Positions 1 to 8,644 of a DNA stretch of 64,000 nt are shown here, in pieces. The stretch covers positions 124,001 to 188,000 of the forward strand of contig CAJTLU010000005.1 in assembly GCA_910577175.1 (NCBI GenBank). The letters run 5' to 3'. Position numbers and translations under genes: made by a program. The notes under the pieces are model-generated. The model was not told the origin of the DNA. It saw nothing but the letters and a program-made list of their open reading frames with translations, and did not search any database. The number at the start of each line of letters is the position of its first letter. Within the stretch, counting starts at the first letter, position 1. This stretch comes from an uncultured Lachnospiraceae bacterium. Its GTDB lineage: Bacteria; Bacillota; Clostridia; Lachnospirales; Lachnospiraceae.

Positions 1-64
1 GAACATTATTCTGCAAAATTTGTTCCTGTCTCTTCGCCTGCATTTGCTTTTTCAATTCTGCCAT
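1..64 (-). CDS. Possible gene start running off the left edge
   Basis: A minus-strand frame opens with ATG at 64 and stays open to the window edge, giving about 21 residues beginning MAELKKQMQAK, rich in Lys and Gln. A better ribosome binding site (AAAGGGGTG) lies further upstream, before an ATG at about 82 in another frame that stops after 9 codons, so the true start is uncertain or the gene is frameshifted. The function cannot be judged. Confidence 0.25.
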   Translation of the reverse strand, partial: MAELKKQMQAKRQEQILQNNV

Positions 65-137
65 CTTAGTTTTTCGTTCATATAACACCCCTTTATCATT
101 TTATAAAAACCTGCTAAATTGGAATCTATCATCCAAA

Positions 138-221
138 TCAATTTTTCAAAATACCATCCAAAACATCATCCATTTCTTCGTTGCGTTCTTTTCTCAATAC
201 TTCATCAGCGAAAAAAAATTT
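138..221 (-). pseudogene. Possible remnant reading frame after the immunity-like gene
   Basis: Directly after the stop codon of the 222-710 gene the same frame stays open for about 25 codons and reads as a charged, protein-like tail (ADEVLRKERNEEMDD, then VLDGILKN) before a TGA at 138. It has no start codon or ribosome binding site of its own. It may be the C-terminal end of a decayed neighbour or the former end of the upstream gene. In such AT-rich DNA chance is also possible. Confidence 0.2.
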
Positions 222-710
222 TTACAATTCTTTTACTATGTCATTTACATACTCTGCAATATCATGATTATTATTTGATAAAAAGCCTTCAAAAATCGGT
301 TTATCTGCCTCCATTTTTTTCCTTAACTGACTCTGCCAGCCTGTATAAGTTCCTTTGGGAATACAAATCACAAATCCATATAAAATGTCTATAATCTCGA
401 ATTTTAACTCGTCATCCAAAATCTGAAGACCTAATAGCAAAAAGTCATATGCTGGCAAGGCAGCTGAAGAAACATAGGCATGCTGATGACATAATCCGCA
501 CCATAAGTCATGCGTCGCTTTCATCGCATTAGCCTTATCTCCGGAAAACAAATCAATCAGTGACTTTGATACTTTGGGTGTAGAACCGTGCCCATCATCA
601 ATATCTTGATAAAAAGGAATATCTTCATCTGCATTTCCATATGCGGTTTCATAATCAGCCCAATTAACCTCTCGTATTCTATCTTGAATTGACCTAAGTG
701 TTTCTTCCAT
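222..710 (-). CDS. Hypothetical protein, HEAT-like/immunity-type
   Basis: A 163-residue soluble protein with no signal peptide or membrane segment. I do not recognise it with confidence. The central part (LWCGLCHQHAYVSSAALPA followed by a Leu-rich helix) resembles the short alpha-helical repeat proteins (HEAT-like) found as immunity proteins of polymorphic toxins in Gram-positive bacteria; that is inference from sequence style only. The start at 710 is preferred because AAAGGGGTG lies 11 nt upstream and because the longer frame to 785 would run through a strong hairpin (746-770) that looks like the terminator of the upstream ABC operon. Base composition is more AT-rich than the neighbouring operon, which suits an accessory gene. 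No toxin gene is visible next to it. Confidence 0.55.
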   Translation of the reverse strand: MEETLRSIQDRIREVNWADYETAYGNADEDIPFYQDIDDGHGSTPKVSKSLIDLFSGDKANAMKATHDLWCGLCHQHAYVSSAALPAYDFLLLGLQILDDELKFEIIDILYGFVICIPKGTYTGWQSQLRKKMEADKPIFEGFLSNNNHDIAEYVNDIVKEL

Positions 711-745
711 ATAGTTATCTTCACCCCTTTGTCTACACTCTGATA

Positions 746-770
746 GACAGATTGCCAAAAGCAATCTGTC
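746..770 (-). terminator. Hairpin ending the ABC export operon
   Basis: A perfect 10-bp stem (GACAGATTGC / GCAATCTGTC) with a 5-nt loop lies 58 nt after the stop of the last ATPase gene. The tail is not a clean T-run, so it may be a weak terminator or an mRNA-stabilising hairpin. Confidence 0.5.
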
Positions 771-827
771 CATAGAAATTACCATACTTCCAAACTATCA
801 ACTCAAAAAAGCAAAACCCAGGCCTCC

Positions 828-1715
828 TTACGGCTTCTCGACCAGAATTTTCTCCTCCTGCATCGAAAGCTTTACCTTATTTCCCGGCAGCTCCAGCTTA
901 TCTAACAAGTCCCGCGGAATCTGGAGACGCCCTGCACGGTCGATAATCGCGTACTCCTCCTGAGTTTCCTCTAACTCCTGCCAGTTTACGGCAGAGGCCT
1001 TGGACAAATCGCTGAATTCCTCCTTTAAAATACGCTCGCTGCTGATTTTTCCGTCGCGGATGGCAACCACACGCTTTACCTTTTTGGCAAGCGTCGTATC
1101 ATGCGTGACAATGACAATCGTCTGACCTTTATCACGGTTTAACCGGACGAACAAATCATAGATATAATCCGCGGTCCTGCGGTCAACCGAGCCCGTCGGC
1201 TCGTCGGCAAGCAGAAGCTTTGGCTCGTTTGCAAGCGCAATCGCAATTGCAATACGCTGCTGCTCACCGCCGGAAAGCTGTTGTAAACGGTTATTCTTCC
1301 GGTGGGACATCCCCACAAGCTCCAAAAGTTCCAGCGCCCATTCCTTTTTATTCTTACGGTTCGTCAGGTGCATCGGCGTCATTACATTCTCCAGTGCCGT
1401 CAGGTACGGAAGCAGGTTTCTTGCATTGTTCTGCCATACAAAGCCGACCGTGTCGCGCTTATACTCCACCAGTTCCTTTTCATTCAGCGTAAAGAGATTC
1501 TTGCCTGCCACAAACAGCTTCCCGGCACTCGGCTTATCCAGTCCGCCAATCATATTGAGGAACGTGGACTTACCGCTGCCGCTGTTACCGATAATGGCGA
1601 CCAGTTCTCCCTTTTCGACCGTCAGGTCCAGCCCTTGGAGCGCCAGCACTTCAATGTCCTTCGTCTTATAAATTTTTACCAGGTTATCCGCCTGAATCAT
1701 AATTTCTTCTGCCAT
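828..1715 (-). CDS. ABC transporter ATPase with C-terminal AbrB-like domain
   Basis: A cytoplasmic ATPase of the LolD/MacB family, predicted to power the FtsX-type permease encoded upstream. Residues 1-225 form the nucleotide-binding domain: Walker A GNSGSGKST near residue 43, signature LSGGEQQR, Walker B LLLADEPTGSVD, and the switch His in VTHD. The protein is 295 residues, about 60 longer than its partner ATPase. The extra tail (about 250-295) contains IDRAGRLQIPRDLLDKL, which matches the swapped-hairpin AbrB/MazE/SpoVT fold and would be expected to dimerise or bind DNA or protein. It starts 12 nt after the previous gene with GGAGGG at good spacing and is the last gene of the operon. The ATPase call is firm; the role of the tail is unknown. 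Confidence 0.9.
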   Translation of the reverse strand: MAEEIMIQADNLVKIYKTKDIEVLALQGLDLTVEKGELVAIIGNSGSGKSTFLNMIGGLDKPSAGKLFVAGKNLFTLNEKELVEYKRDTVGFVWQNNARNLLPYLTALENVMTPMHLTNRKNKKEWALELLELVGMSHRKNNRLQQLSGGEQQRIAIAIALANEPKLLLADEPTGSVDRRTADYIYDLFVRLNRDKGQTIVIVTHDTTLAKKVKRVVAIRDGKISSERILKEEFSDLSKASAVNWQELEETQEEYAIIDRAGRLQIPRDLLDKLELPGNKVKLSMQEEKILVEKP

Positions 1716-1727
1716 AGCTGCCCTCCG

Positions 1728-2414
1728 TTAGTTCCGTACCGTCTCGTCCTTTAATGCGCCGTCTTCCAATTCATAGGAAAGTGTTCCGGCAGACATCAGC
1801 CCGACATCATGGGTCGTCATAACAATCGTAACGCCCTCACGCTCAATCAGATCACGGAACAGCTTCATCACCGCCACTGCGGTTGCCGTATCAAGCTCTG
1901 CCGTCGGCTCATCCGCAAAAATAACCTTCGGGCGGTGCGCCAGTGCCCTCGCAATCGCCACACGCTGCTGCTCACCGCCGGACATTTCCTGCGGCATATG
2001 CTCCATACGGCCGCCGAGACCGACCAGCTTTAAGCACTCCTCCACACGTTCCTTTCTTCCTTCTTTGATTCCTGCAAGCCGCATCGAAAACTCCACATTC
2101 TCAAATGCGTTCATCATCGGTATCAGCGATACCGACTGGAACACAAATCCAATTTCCTTCCGCCGTAAAAGCTCACGCTTTTTCTCGCTGTAATCACAGA
2201 TATCCGTACCCTCATATAAAAGACTTCCGCTCGTCGGACGGTCTAACGCCCCGAGAATATTCAGTAATGTCGTCTTTCCTGAACCAGAACGTCCCTTTAA
2301 AATCGTCAGCGAGCGTTTCGGTATCTGAATGGAAATATCCTTTAACGCATGGAACTCCCCTCCGGTTACCGGGAAAATACGGTTCAAATTTTGAGTTTCA
2401 ATCATACAATCCAT
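1728..2414 (-). CDS. ABC transporter ATPase (LolD/MacB-type)
   Basis: A 228-residue cytoplasmic ATP-binding subunit. It shows Walker A GRSGSGKTT, Q-loop, signature MSGGEQQR, Walker B VIFADEPTAELD and switch region TTHD, all intact. Its ATPase partner is the AbrB-tailed subunit downstream; two different ATPases next to one permease suggest a heterodimeric ATPase pair. The start at 2414 is chosen because AAAGGAG lies 6 nt upstream; the longer frame to 2444 overlaps the permease stop and has no such site. The substrate is unknown. The operon content (adaptors plus an FtsX-like permease) points to export or envelope mechanotransmission rather than nutrient import. Confidence 0.9.
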   Translation of the reverse strand: MDCMIETQNLNRIFPVTGGEFHALKDISIQIPKRSLTILKGRSGSGKTTLLNILGALDRPTSGSLLYEGTDICDYSEKKRELLRRKEIGFVFQSVSLIPMMNAFENVEFSMRLAGIKEGRKERVEECLKLVGLGGRMEHMPQEMSGGEQQRVAIARALAHRPKVIFADEPTAELDTATAVAVMKLFRDLIEREGVTIVMTTHDVGLMSAGTLSYELEDGALKDETVRN

Positions 2415-2433
2415 GGTATTCTCCTTTCTCCGC

Positions 2434-5229
2434 CTAGTCCTCACCGAGCTTTAACGCATTGGTAATCTTCATAGCCGCAATATTCCGGACAAGCACTCCG
2501 ATACAGATGCAAAGCATGACTGCAATTACCGCAAACAGCTTCACCGTATCGGCGCCATCTGTAATCAGGGTCTGCGGCAGCACCTGGTTCTCGGCTGCAT
2601 AGGTAATCTGAATCATCGGCACAAACAGTCTGGCAGAAATGACACCAACCACTCCGCCGAACAGAATTGAAAGAACACCGGAAAAAATCTGCTCGTTAAT
2701 CAGCATATGTAAAATTTCATTCTTTCTCATACCCATTGCACGGAATACGCCGAACAAAAGCTCCCGTTCCCTGATAGAAAGAATCCAGTAAATCAGATAG
2801 CCGACGCCGCACAAAAGGAGAATAATGATAAAGCTCAGGGTCAGGATTCCGTTGGTTCCCTGAAACAGCGTGTCGGTACGGATTCCTGCAAGATTGCTGT
2901 CCAGATTCTCAACGGAGGTAAACTTATAATTGTTCTCCTCTGCCCACTCATAAAAGAAATCAAGATCCGCCGCATTGGTTTTCAGCCATACCTGATACGG
3001 ACGGAGGTCAAAGCCCTCCTGCACCTGGGAAAGATGCGCAACAATCAGATAATTGTCTGTGGTTACAACCTCCCCATCCGTTACAACCTGATTTGTCGGC
3101 ACATAACCGGACCAGTAATCCACAAAACCGTAAATCGTGCCTTCAATGCTCCTTCCCTCGGCATTCGTATAGGTAATCCTATCACCGATGGACTTTCCGA
3201 GCTTGATACGGAAGTTATCCGATACCAGTACCGCCTCGGCATTCGTTGAAAGTACATTCAGGTATTCGTTTAAATAATATTCATTTAAATCGCTCCGTCC
3301 GATGACGGTTTCCCCATATTCCTTTGTGTTGATAGCAAATACTTCGCCGTCTGCCAGTACCGTTTTCCCGTCCTTTACCTGGACCTTTTGACGGTAAACC
3401 CTTGCGGCACTTTCTACTTCCGGAATTTCCTTGTACTTGCTGAATTCCGGCTCAACATAAATAAGCTCTGCGGTAGGCTCGATTTCCAGATACTTTTCAT
3501 TATTGACCCAGTACTCCTGCACTACCAGATTCGTACCGGACAGATACACCATATTCTGCTCCGCATTGGCAAGAATCGTACGCGCTACCGTCGCATTGAA
3601 AATACCGAGCGCCACTGTCAGCACCAGGAACAGCATAATAAACTGCTGCTTTGTGCCGGTACGGATTGTCTGCAAAAACGAAGCATAGCCTGCCGGATTT
3701 AACGTCTTTTTCCGGAGCAGGAACAAAAGCTTTACCAAAAGCGGCTGCAAACGCAGAAACAGCATTCCGACGCCCAGCATAAACAGAGAGGCGCTCAGAT
3801 AAAGCAGCGGGTCCAGCGCCTTTCCGGCCAGTACGCTTTCCTTCAGCTCCTCCATTCTCCCCGAAAAACTGTAATAGCCGTACAATGACACCGCAATCAG
3901 AACAACATCAAGATAAATCTTCTGCCAGAGCTTCTTTTCCGAGCGCGCCTTCTTCCGCTTTACATGCACAATGGAAACCCCGCTGTACTTCACGACCGGA
4001 ATCAGGGTCAGCAGCACCGAAACCGCAATTGCAACGCCGGCATAGGCAAACACTTCACCGTTCAATTCCACCGGCAATGCTCTTCTTACGCCAAATTCAA
4101 GAAATGCAGTAGAAGAGCCGATGAGCTTACAGAGATAAATACCGAGCGGCAGACCGATGACAAAGGAAACCGCCGCCAGCAAAAGATTTTGCATAAAATA
4201 CAAACATATAATCTGCCCCTTGCCTGCGCCACGGCTTTTCAAGAGCGAAATCTCGCTCTGCTCCATGGAAAGCATCTGCCCGGAAATCATAAACAGAAAT
4301 GCCGCTAACAGTGCAAGCACCGGCACCTGTAAAATCATCAGCGTCGCATTTACCTTTTTCTCTTTTCCGACAAAGTCACGGAGCACCTGCTCGTAGCCGT
4401 CACATTGAATTACCTTGCCGACGCCGCGCAGACCCAGCAGACTGTCAATCCGCTCCTTTGCCTGCACCGCATTCTCCTCGCGCAGCGTCCCGCAGTCACT
4501 TAATACATACCATGTTCCTCTGATGCTGTAACGGTTCATATTCTCACCACGGAACTTTTTCATAAATAAATCCTGCGCAATGAATATTTCGTCGTCATAG
4601 CCGTCCGGTCCCTTGACCCAGTATAAGTCATCAGCGGCAGAATTTTTTATTACGCCGACAATACGAACGCGGATCAGATTGCCGTCCGCATCCTTTAACG
4701 ACGTAAACTCAAGCTCCTCGCCGACCAGAAGATTCTTTTCAATCAGGGCTGCCTCGGTCACAACCGCCTCAAGGCATCCATCCTCTGCAGGCTCCTCGGA
4801 ATACATCGTACCGGAAATTACCTTACTATGCTCCTTCAGGTCAGACAGAGAACCAATTTTGATTTTGCGGGTCGAACCCTCCCGGTCCGAAATAGGGAGC
4901 GCACCGGAAGCGGTCAGGTTCTGGTGTGCCACACGCTCAATCAGCGCTACCTCCATCTCATCACAGACGCGCGCAGAGTAGTCCTCTAACGCCAGAAATT
5001 CCGACTTAAACTCTCCCTTCTGGGAAGATGCCGACATCGTAATCAGACCCGGGTGTTCCCCGTTCTTCTCGGCGTAAGCATCAAACTCATCCGACAGCAT
5101 CCTCTGCAGGGAAGCATTCTTATACATCGGATATCCGGCAGCTACCGCCACCAGCAAAATATTGCCAATCAGCAGACATATCACAAGCCACTTTTTGTGC
5201 CTGAGCTTTTGCATCATAAATCGAAACAT
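2434..5229 (-). CDS. Large FtsX/MacB-type ABC permease
   Basis: A 931-residue membrane protein. An N-terminal membrane helix (about 15-34) is followed by an extracytoplasmic region of about 250 residues. A cluster of FtsX-type helices then includes LALLAAFLFMISGQML with a coupling segment (SEISLLKSRGAGKGQI) and a helix pair near 390-450. A second large external domain follows. A C-terminal FtsX domain (about 790-931) carries the matching coupling segment RERELLFGVFRAMGMRK. This duplicated-FtsX layout matches Gram-positive MacB-like or peptide/lipid exporters. AGGAGG precedes the ATG by 5 nt. It lies between the adaptor genes and the two ATPases, in the order expected for a complete transporter. 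The substrate cannot be told from the sequence. Confidence 0.88.
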   Translation of the reverse strand: MFRFMMQKLRHKKWLVICLLIGNILLVAVAAGYPMYKNASLQRMLSDEFDAYAEKNGEHPGLITMSASSQKGEFKSEFLALEDYSARVCDEMEVALIERVAHQNLTASGALPISDREGSTRKIKIGSLSDLKEHSKVISGTMYSEEPAEDGCLEAVVTEAALIEKNLLVGEELEFTSLKDADGNLIRVRIVGVIKNSAADDLYWVKGPDGYDDEIFIAQDLFMKKFRGENMNRYSIRGTWYVLSDCGTLREENAVQAKERIDSLLGLRGVGKVIQCDGYEQVLRDFVGKEKKVNATLMILQVPVLALLAAFLFMISGQMLSMEQSEISLLKSRGAGKGQIICLYFMQNLLLAAVSFVIGLPLGIYLCKLIGSSTAFLEFGVRRALPVELNGEVFAYAGVAIAVSVLLTLIPVVKYSGVSIVHVKRKKARSEKKLWQKIYLDVVLIAVSLYGYYSFSGRMEELKESVLAGKALDPLLYLSASLFMLGVGMLFLRLQPLLVKLLFLLRKKTLNPAGYASFLQTIRTGTKQQFIMLFLVLTVALGIFNATVARTILANAEQNMVYLSGTNLVVQEYWVNNEKYLEIEPTAELIYVEPEFSKYKEIPEVESAARVYRQKVQVKDGKTVLADGEVFAINTKEYGETVIGRSDLNEYYLNEYLNVLSTNAEAVLVSDNFRIKLGKSIGDRITYTNAEGRSIEGTIYGFVDYWSGYVPTNQVVTDGEVVTTDNYLIVAHLSQVQEGFDLRPYQVWLKTNAADLDFFYEWAEENNYKFTSVENLDSNLAGIRTDTLFQGTNGILTLSFIIILLLCGVGYLIYWILSIRERELLFGVFRAMGMRKNEILHMLINEQIFSGVLSILFGGVVGVISARLFVPMIQITYAAENQVLPQTLITDGADTVKLFAVIAVMLCICIGVLVRNIAAMKITNALKLGED

Positions 5230-5241
5230 ACTATCCTCCTG

Positions 5242-6291
5242 TTACTGCATTAAAATCTGTGCGCCTTCCTCCAGACCATCCACAATCCAGTACGCCGATG
5301 TACCCTTGCGGCCGGCGGAGAATCCGACGGAATGCAGCCCGTACTCATCCTTTATCTTTACCATCTGGTTTCCGTCCTCAATATAGGTTGCTGCCGCATC
5401 TAACAGCAGTACATTTTCCATATGCACTGTCTCTACCGTCACCGAAATCATGGAGCCGGTATAAAGCTCCCTGCTGTCTTCGGAAAGCCGGATATATGCC
5501 GTATCCCCTGCCAGCTCTTCGGAAAGCACATTGGCGGAAGCAGTGATAACCGTCCCTGTTCCTTCCCTTGTTTCTCCGTTTATTTTCGCTGTCACCTTTA
5601 CCTCCTGCCCATAACGGAACAGCTTGTTCTCATTCGGCACCTCAATCAGCTGCTCTCCAAGGTCTGCTACGACAATACTGTAGGAGTGAATCTGTGTTCC
5701 GTAACGCCAATACTCCTGCTCCAGCAAAAGTCCGTCCTCTTCCATTACGATTTCCGTCTGCTCAACCGCCTCCAGCATCTCTGCCAGCTCCTTTTTCAAT
5801 TCCTCATAGGTTTCTCCCGTTTCCCCGCGTTCCTCCATGCGCTGCAGCTGGCGCTCCCGCGCGGCAAGCTCGATTTCGTCAATCTCTACATGAATCCGGG
5901 CAATCGCTTCCCCTGCCTCCTTGACCGGGGAATCCCAGCCGATATCCTCCAGAAAATAAACATTGCCATACGGGAAATCATAGCGTATGGTCTCCTGCTT
6001 CGGATAAATTACCGTGCCGGAAGCCGTTGCAGTTGTAATAAAATCCCCGCGCTTTACCGTTGCATACTTCTGTATCCCCATTCCGCTTTCTGCCAGTTCA
6101 AGCGCCTCTGTATAAAGAGTCTTTGAACTTTTGTCATTATTTATCGTCATTCCTGACTGTGTCCCCGTCTGCTGTGTTCCTTCTGCCGGGGCTCCGCCGG
6201 ACTCCGCCTCCGGACGTGCCGCACAGACACAAAAAACCGCACATAACGCAAGCGCTCCGAGCCATTTTCTGCTTCCCTTAGTTTTTAACAT
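5242..6291 (-). CDS. Efflux adaptor (membrane-fusion/HlyD-like), third of three
   Basis: A 349-residue exported protein with a hydrophobic N-terminus (LGALALCAVFCVCA). A beta-barrel/lipoyl-like core begins near VKRGDFITTATASGTV. A predicted coiled hairpin (AARERQLQRMEERGETGETYEELKK split over about residues 140-175) and a C-terminal membrane-proximal domain ending DGLEEGAQILMQ follow. This is the layout of periplasmic-adaptor or membrane-fusion proteins that in Gram-positives partner MacB-like transporters. It overlaps the preceding adaptor gene by 14 nt and sits 12 nt before the permease. The signal peptide lacks a clear lipobox, unlike the two other adaptors, so this copy may be anchored by its N-terminal helix or released. 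Confidence 0.8.
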   Translation of the reverse strand: MLKTKGSRKWLGALALCAVFCVCAARPEAESGGAPAEGTQQTGTQSGMTINNDKSSKTLYTEALELAESGMGIQKYATVKRGDFITTATASGTVIYPKQETIRYDFPYGNVYFLEDIGWDSPVKEAGEAIARIHVEIDEIELAARERQLQRMEERGETGETYEELKKELAEMLEAVEQTEIVMEEDGLLLEQEYWRYGTQIHSYSIVVADLGEQLIEVPNENKLFRYGQEVKVTAKINGETREGTGTVITASANVLSEELAGDTAYIRLSEDSRELYTGSMISVTVETVHMENVLLLDAAATYIEDGNQMVKIKDEYGLHSVGFSAGRKGTSAYWIVDGLEEGAQILMQ

Positions 6292-7297
6292 AAATCCGGT
6301 CTCCTTCCTCCAGGCCCTCTACAATCTCCGTATAAATATTGTTCTTACGCCCTATCGTAACATTCCGGCGGACCCTGGTGCCGTCCTGTATCAGATACAC
6401 ATAGCTTCCGCTGCTATCTTTATAAATTGCATTTCCAGGAACGGAAAGCACCTGTTCCCGGAAATCGCCTATCATGCAGACCAGGATAAAATCTCCGAAC
6501 CTTGCGCCATTCAGCTCTCCGGCGGTATAATAGGTGCGCAGACCCTCCTCCTGCATCAGCTCCTCTACATAAGTAAGCTCCGTCTCTTTCCCATTTATGA
6601 TTGCATAAACTCTCTCGTAGGTTTTGTACTCTGACGGCGAAAGATAACCGCTTACAATAATATACTGCCTTGTCGTATCTGCAAGCGCAAGCACCGGCTG
6701 TCCCGCGGCAAGCTGCGTTCCCTGCGCCACGCATGCTGTCACTACGCCGTCATACGGTGCATACACCTTACTGTTCCCGACTCTTGCCCTTGCCTCTTCC
6801 CAGATTGCCCACAGCCCTGGCTCCTGCATCGCCCACATCTCTTCCGCCTGTGAAAGCAACAGCTCATACCATTCTCTCTCGTCTGTACTGAGGCTTCCGG
6901 CAAGCTTTTTCCTTGCGCTTTTTACCGCATCCAGATATGCTTTCTTTTCCGACAGATACTTATCAAGCGCATTTGACGCAGCTGTCCTTACTCCGTCCTC
7001 TTCCTGCTCCGCAAGCAGATCTCCTGCCTTAACCTCGCTTCCGATTTCTACATACAATTTGGAAACCCTGCCGCTTGCTTCAAACGCAAGCTCCTCCGTA
7101 TGCGGCGTCAGCTCCGCGTCCCGCGTTTTCAATGTATAAAAGTCCCGGTAAAGCGCCGTTTCAATATCAACCACCGCTTCCACAGGTGCAAGCAAGGGAA
7201 TGCTCTCTCCTGCTTCCTCCTTTGTTCCGCATCCGGCAAAGCAAACGGCAGCAAGAGCGATTACCGCCAGCCGGAATCCCTGTCTCTTCTCTTTCAT
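6278..7297 (-). CDS. Efflux adaptor lipoprotein, second of three
   Basis: A 339-residue predicted lipoprotein: hydrophobic leader AVIALAAVCFAGC with the Cys at about residue 23 as lipidation site. The mature protein has the adaptor order. ELAFEASGRVSKLYVEIGSEVKAGDLLAE is the first lipoyl half (residues about 68-98), followed by a helical hairpin, the second lipoyl half YAPYDGVVTACVAQGTQLAAG, a beta-barrel and a C-terminal domain with GLEEGDRIYV. It should bridge the permease to the exterior face or wall. AGGAGGG lies before the ATG. The gene is 12 nt downstream of the first adaptor and overlaps the third. Confidence 0.82.
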   Translation of the reverse strand: MKEKRQGFRLAVIALAAVCFAGCGTKEEAGESIPLLAPVEAVVDIETALYRDFYTLKTRDAELTPHTEELAFEASGRVSKLYVEIGSEVKAGDLLAEQEEDGVRTAASNALDKYLSEKKAYLDAVKSARKKLAGSLSTDEREWYELLLSQAEEMWAMQEPGLWAIWEEARARVGNSKVYAPYDGVVTACVAQGTQLAAGQPVLALADTTRQYIIVSGYLSPSEYKTYERVYAIINGKETELTYVEELMQEEGLRTYYTAGELNGARFGDFILVCMIGDFREQVLSVPGNAIYKDSSGSYVYLIQDGTRVRRNVTIGRKNNIYTEIVEGLEEGDRIYVKN

Positions 7298-7309
7298 ATT
7301 GCCCTCCTG

Positions 7310-8371
7310 TTATCGCAAAATCACTTCTTCGCCTTCTACAAGTCCGTCCAGAACCTCGATGTCCATATCGGCCGCCATTCCGACCGTAATATACTTCATC
7401 TGGCGGATACCGTCTTCATCTATATAATACACATACGCCTTCTCCCCCGCGTAATGTACCGCAGACTTCGGAAGATACAGCACGTTCTCCTTTTCCTCCA
7501 GCACAACCGTATACATTACCCGCAGGCCAAGCGGAAGCCCATACTGCGTCTCAGTAAGCTCAAACCGGAATATACCTGCATCGGCATCTGCCTCTGCCAG
7601 CACCGTTTCATATTCTACATCTGCACTTGTTGCAAAGGTATAGGTCTCTCCTACGGTAAAATACGGGATATAGGCAGTATCACTGCACTGGAATGCACAT
7701 ACACTGCTGTCGCTGACTGTCATCAGCGTCCGTCCGCCCCATGAAATATAACCGCTTCCGGTATATCCCATATAGGTTACTGTTCCGTCCATTCCGGCAT
7801 AAATACGGCAGCCCGCCACCTGTCCCTGCAGCTTCTCATACTGCAGGGTATTGATATAAATCGCATCCTCAAGATCCTCTGCCTCCAGCTTGTAGGCTGC
7901 CTCGATTTCTGCGGCACGCTCCTGATACTCCGTCTCAGACATCGCGCTCCTGCGGCGTCCGAGCTGCAACAGCTTTAACTCCTTCTGCTCCTGCAGATGC
8001 TCCACCTCTAACTTCTGCGTTCTTATCTCATACTCCAGCTGCTGTACCTGGTCCTTTTCATCGTCACAATACAGCTCCGCCAGAAGCTCTCCTTTCTTTA
8101 CCGCATCTCCCACAGAAACATAAACGCCGGTCAGACGCCTTCCGTCCACAGCAAAGCTCAGGTTTTCCGTCTTTACCTGCTGATAGGTTGCAGACAGTGT
8201 CTTCGTCTTCCGGATACTGCCGCGCTTTAACTGCGTCATTTCATACGTCTTTACCGTTTCCTCTTTGATAAGAATCGACGGTCTGGCTTCCTCCTGCGGC
8301 AAAAGACATCCGCCGAAAGCAACTGCACAGGAGAGCAGCGCCACTCCTGCATAAACCCTTTTCCTTCCCAT
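7310..8371 (-). CDS. Efflux adaptor lipoprotein, first gene of the ABC operon
   Basis: A 353-residue predicted lipoprotein adaptor. The start at 8371 is preferred over a longer frame to 8485 because AGGAGG lies 5 nt upstream and the resulting N-terminus is a proper lipoprotein leader (ALLSCAVAFGGC). The body has the membrane-fusion layout: first lipoyl half near GVYVSVGDAVKKGELLAELY, a coiled hairpin rich in Gln/Glu/Leu (about residues 105-180), second lipoyl half AGMDGTVTYMGYTGSGYI, and a C-terminal barrel ending DGLVEGEEVILR. It leads the six-gene operon that ends at 828. The upstream region carries a 19-bp motif (8488-8506) shared with the msmX-like gene. Confidence 0.83.
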   Translation of the reverse strand: MGRKRVYAGVALLSCAVAFGGCLLPQEEARPSILIKEETVKTYEMTQLKRGSIRKTKTLSATYQQVKTENLSFAVDGRRLTGVYVSVGDAVKKGELLAELYCDDEKDQVQQLEYEIRTQKLEVEHLQEQKELKLLQLGRRRSAMSETEYQERAAEIEAAYKLEAEDLEDAIYINTLQYEKLQGQVAGCRIYAGMDGTVTYMGYTGSGYISWGGRTLMTVSDSSVCAFQCSDTAYIPYFTVGETYTFATSADVEYETVLAEADADAGIFRFELTETQYGLPLGLRVMYTVVLEEKENVLYLPKSAVHYAGEKAYVYYIDEDGIRQMKYITVGMAADMDIEVLDGLVEGEEVILR

Positions 8372-8487
8372 TGTAACCTCCTGATCACTATGTAAAAAAT
8401 AAATGTAAACCCGTTTTTCTTCCCCACTCTCCATTCTATCATATTCCCTTTCCGGTTTCCACAAAAACTTTTCCTTTTCCGGCATTA

Positions 8488-8506
8488 TTTTTGGTGATTT
8501 TGTACA
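8488..8506 (-). promoter_or_regulatory. Shared 19-bp upstream motif, copy 1
   Basis: Reads TGTACAAAATCACCAAAAA on the minus strand, about 117 nt upstream of the first adaptor start codon. The identical 19-mer occurs at 34650-34668, upstream of the sugar ABC ATPase gene and in the same orientation relative to the downstream gene. A chance exact 19-mer in 64 kb is unlikely, so a common regulator or RNA element is inferred. Confidence 0.5.
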
Positions 8507-8582
8507 AAGACAGACTGCCTCTTTCCTGCTCCTTCCACTTATTTCGTTTCAAATAAGATTACTAATCCAACCGGCAAAAGTA

Positions 8583-8613
8583 AGGGGCGCTGCCCTGTTT
8601 GGCATGCGCCCCT
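8583..8613 (-). terminator. Hairpin after the threonine-branch operon
   Basis: An 8-bp GC-rich stem AGGGGCGC/GCGCCCCT, extended by GCC/GGC pairs towards the loop, lies about 32 nt after the aPGAM-like stop on the minus strand and is followed by TTACTTTTG. Probable intrinsic terminator with a weak T-tract. Confidence 0.6.
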
Positions 8614-8644
8614 GTCCGCTTATGCTTATTCCGCTTTTCCCGTT

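Noticed and set aside
711..785. Longer start for the 222-710 gene
   Set aside because: The extension runs through a 10-bp perfect hairpin that fits a terminator, and no ribosome binding site precedes 785.
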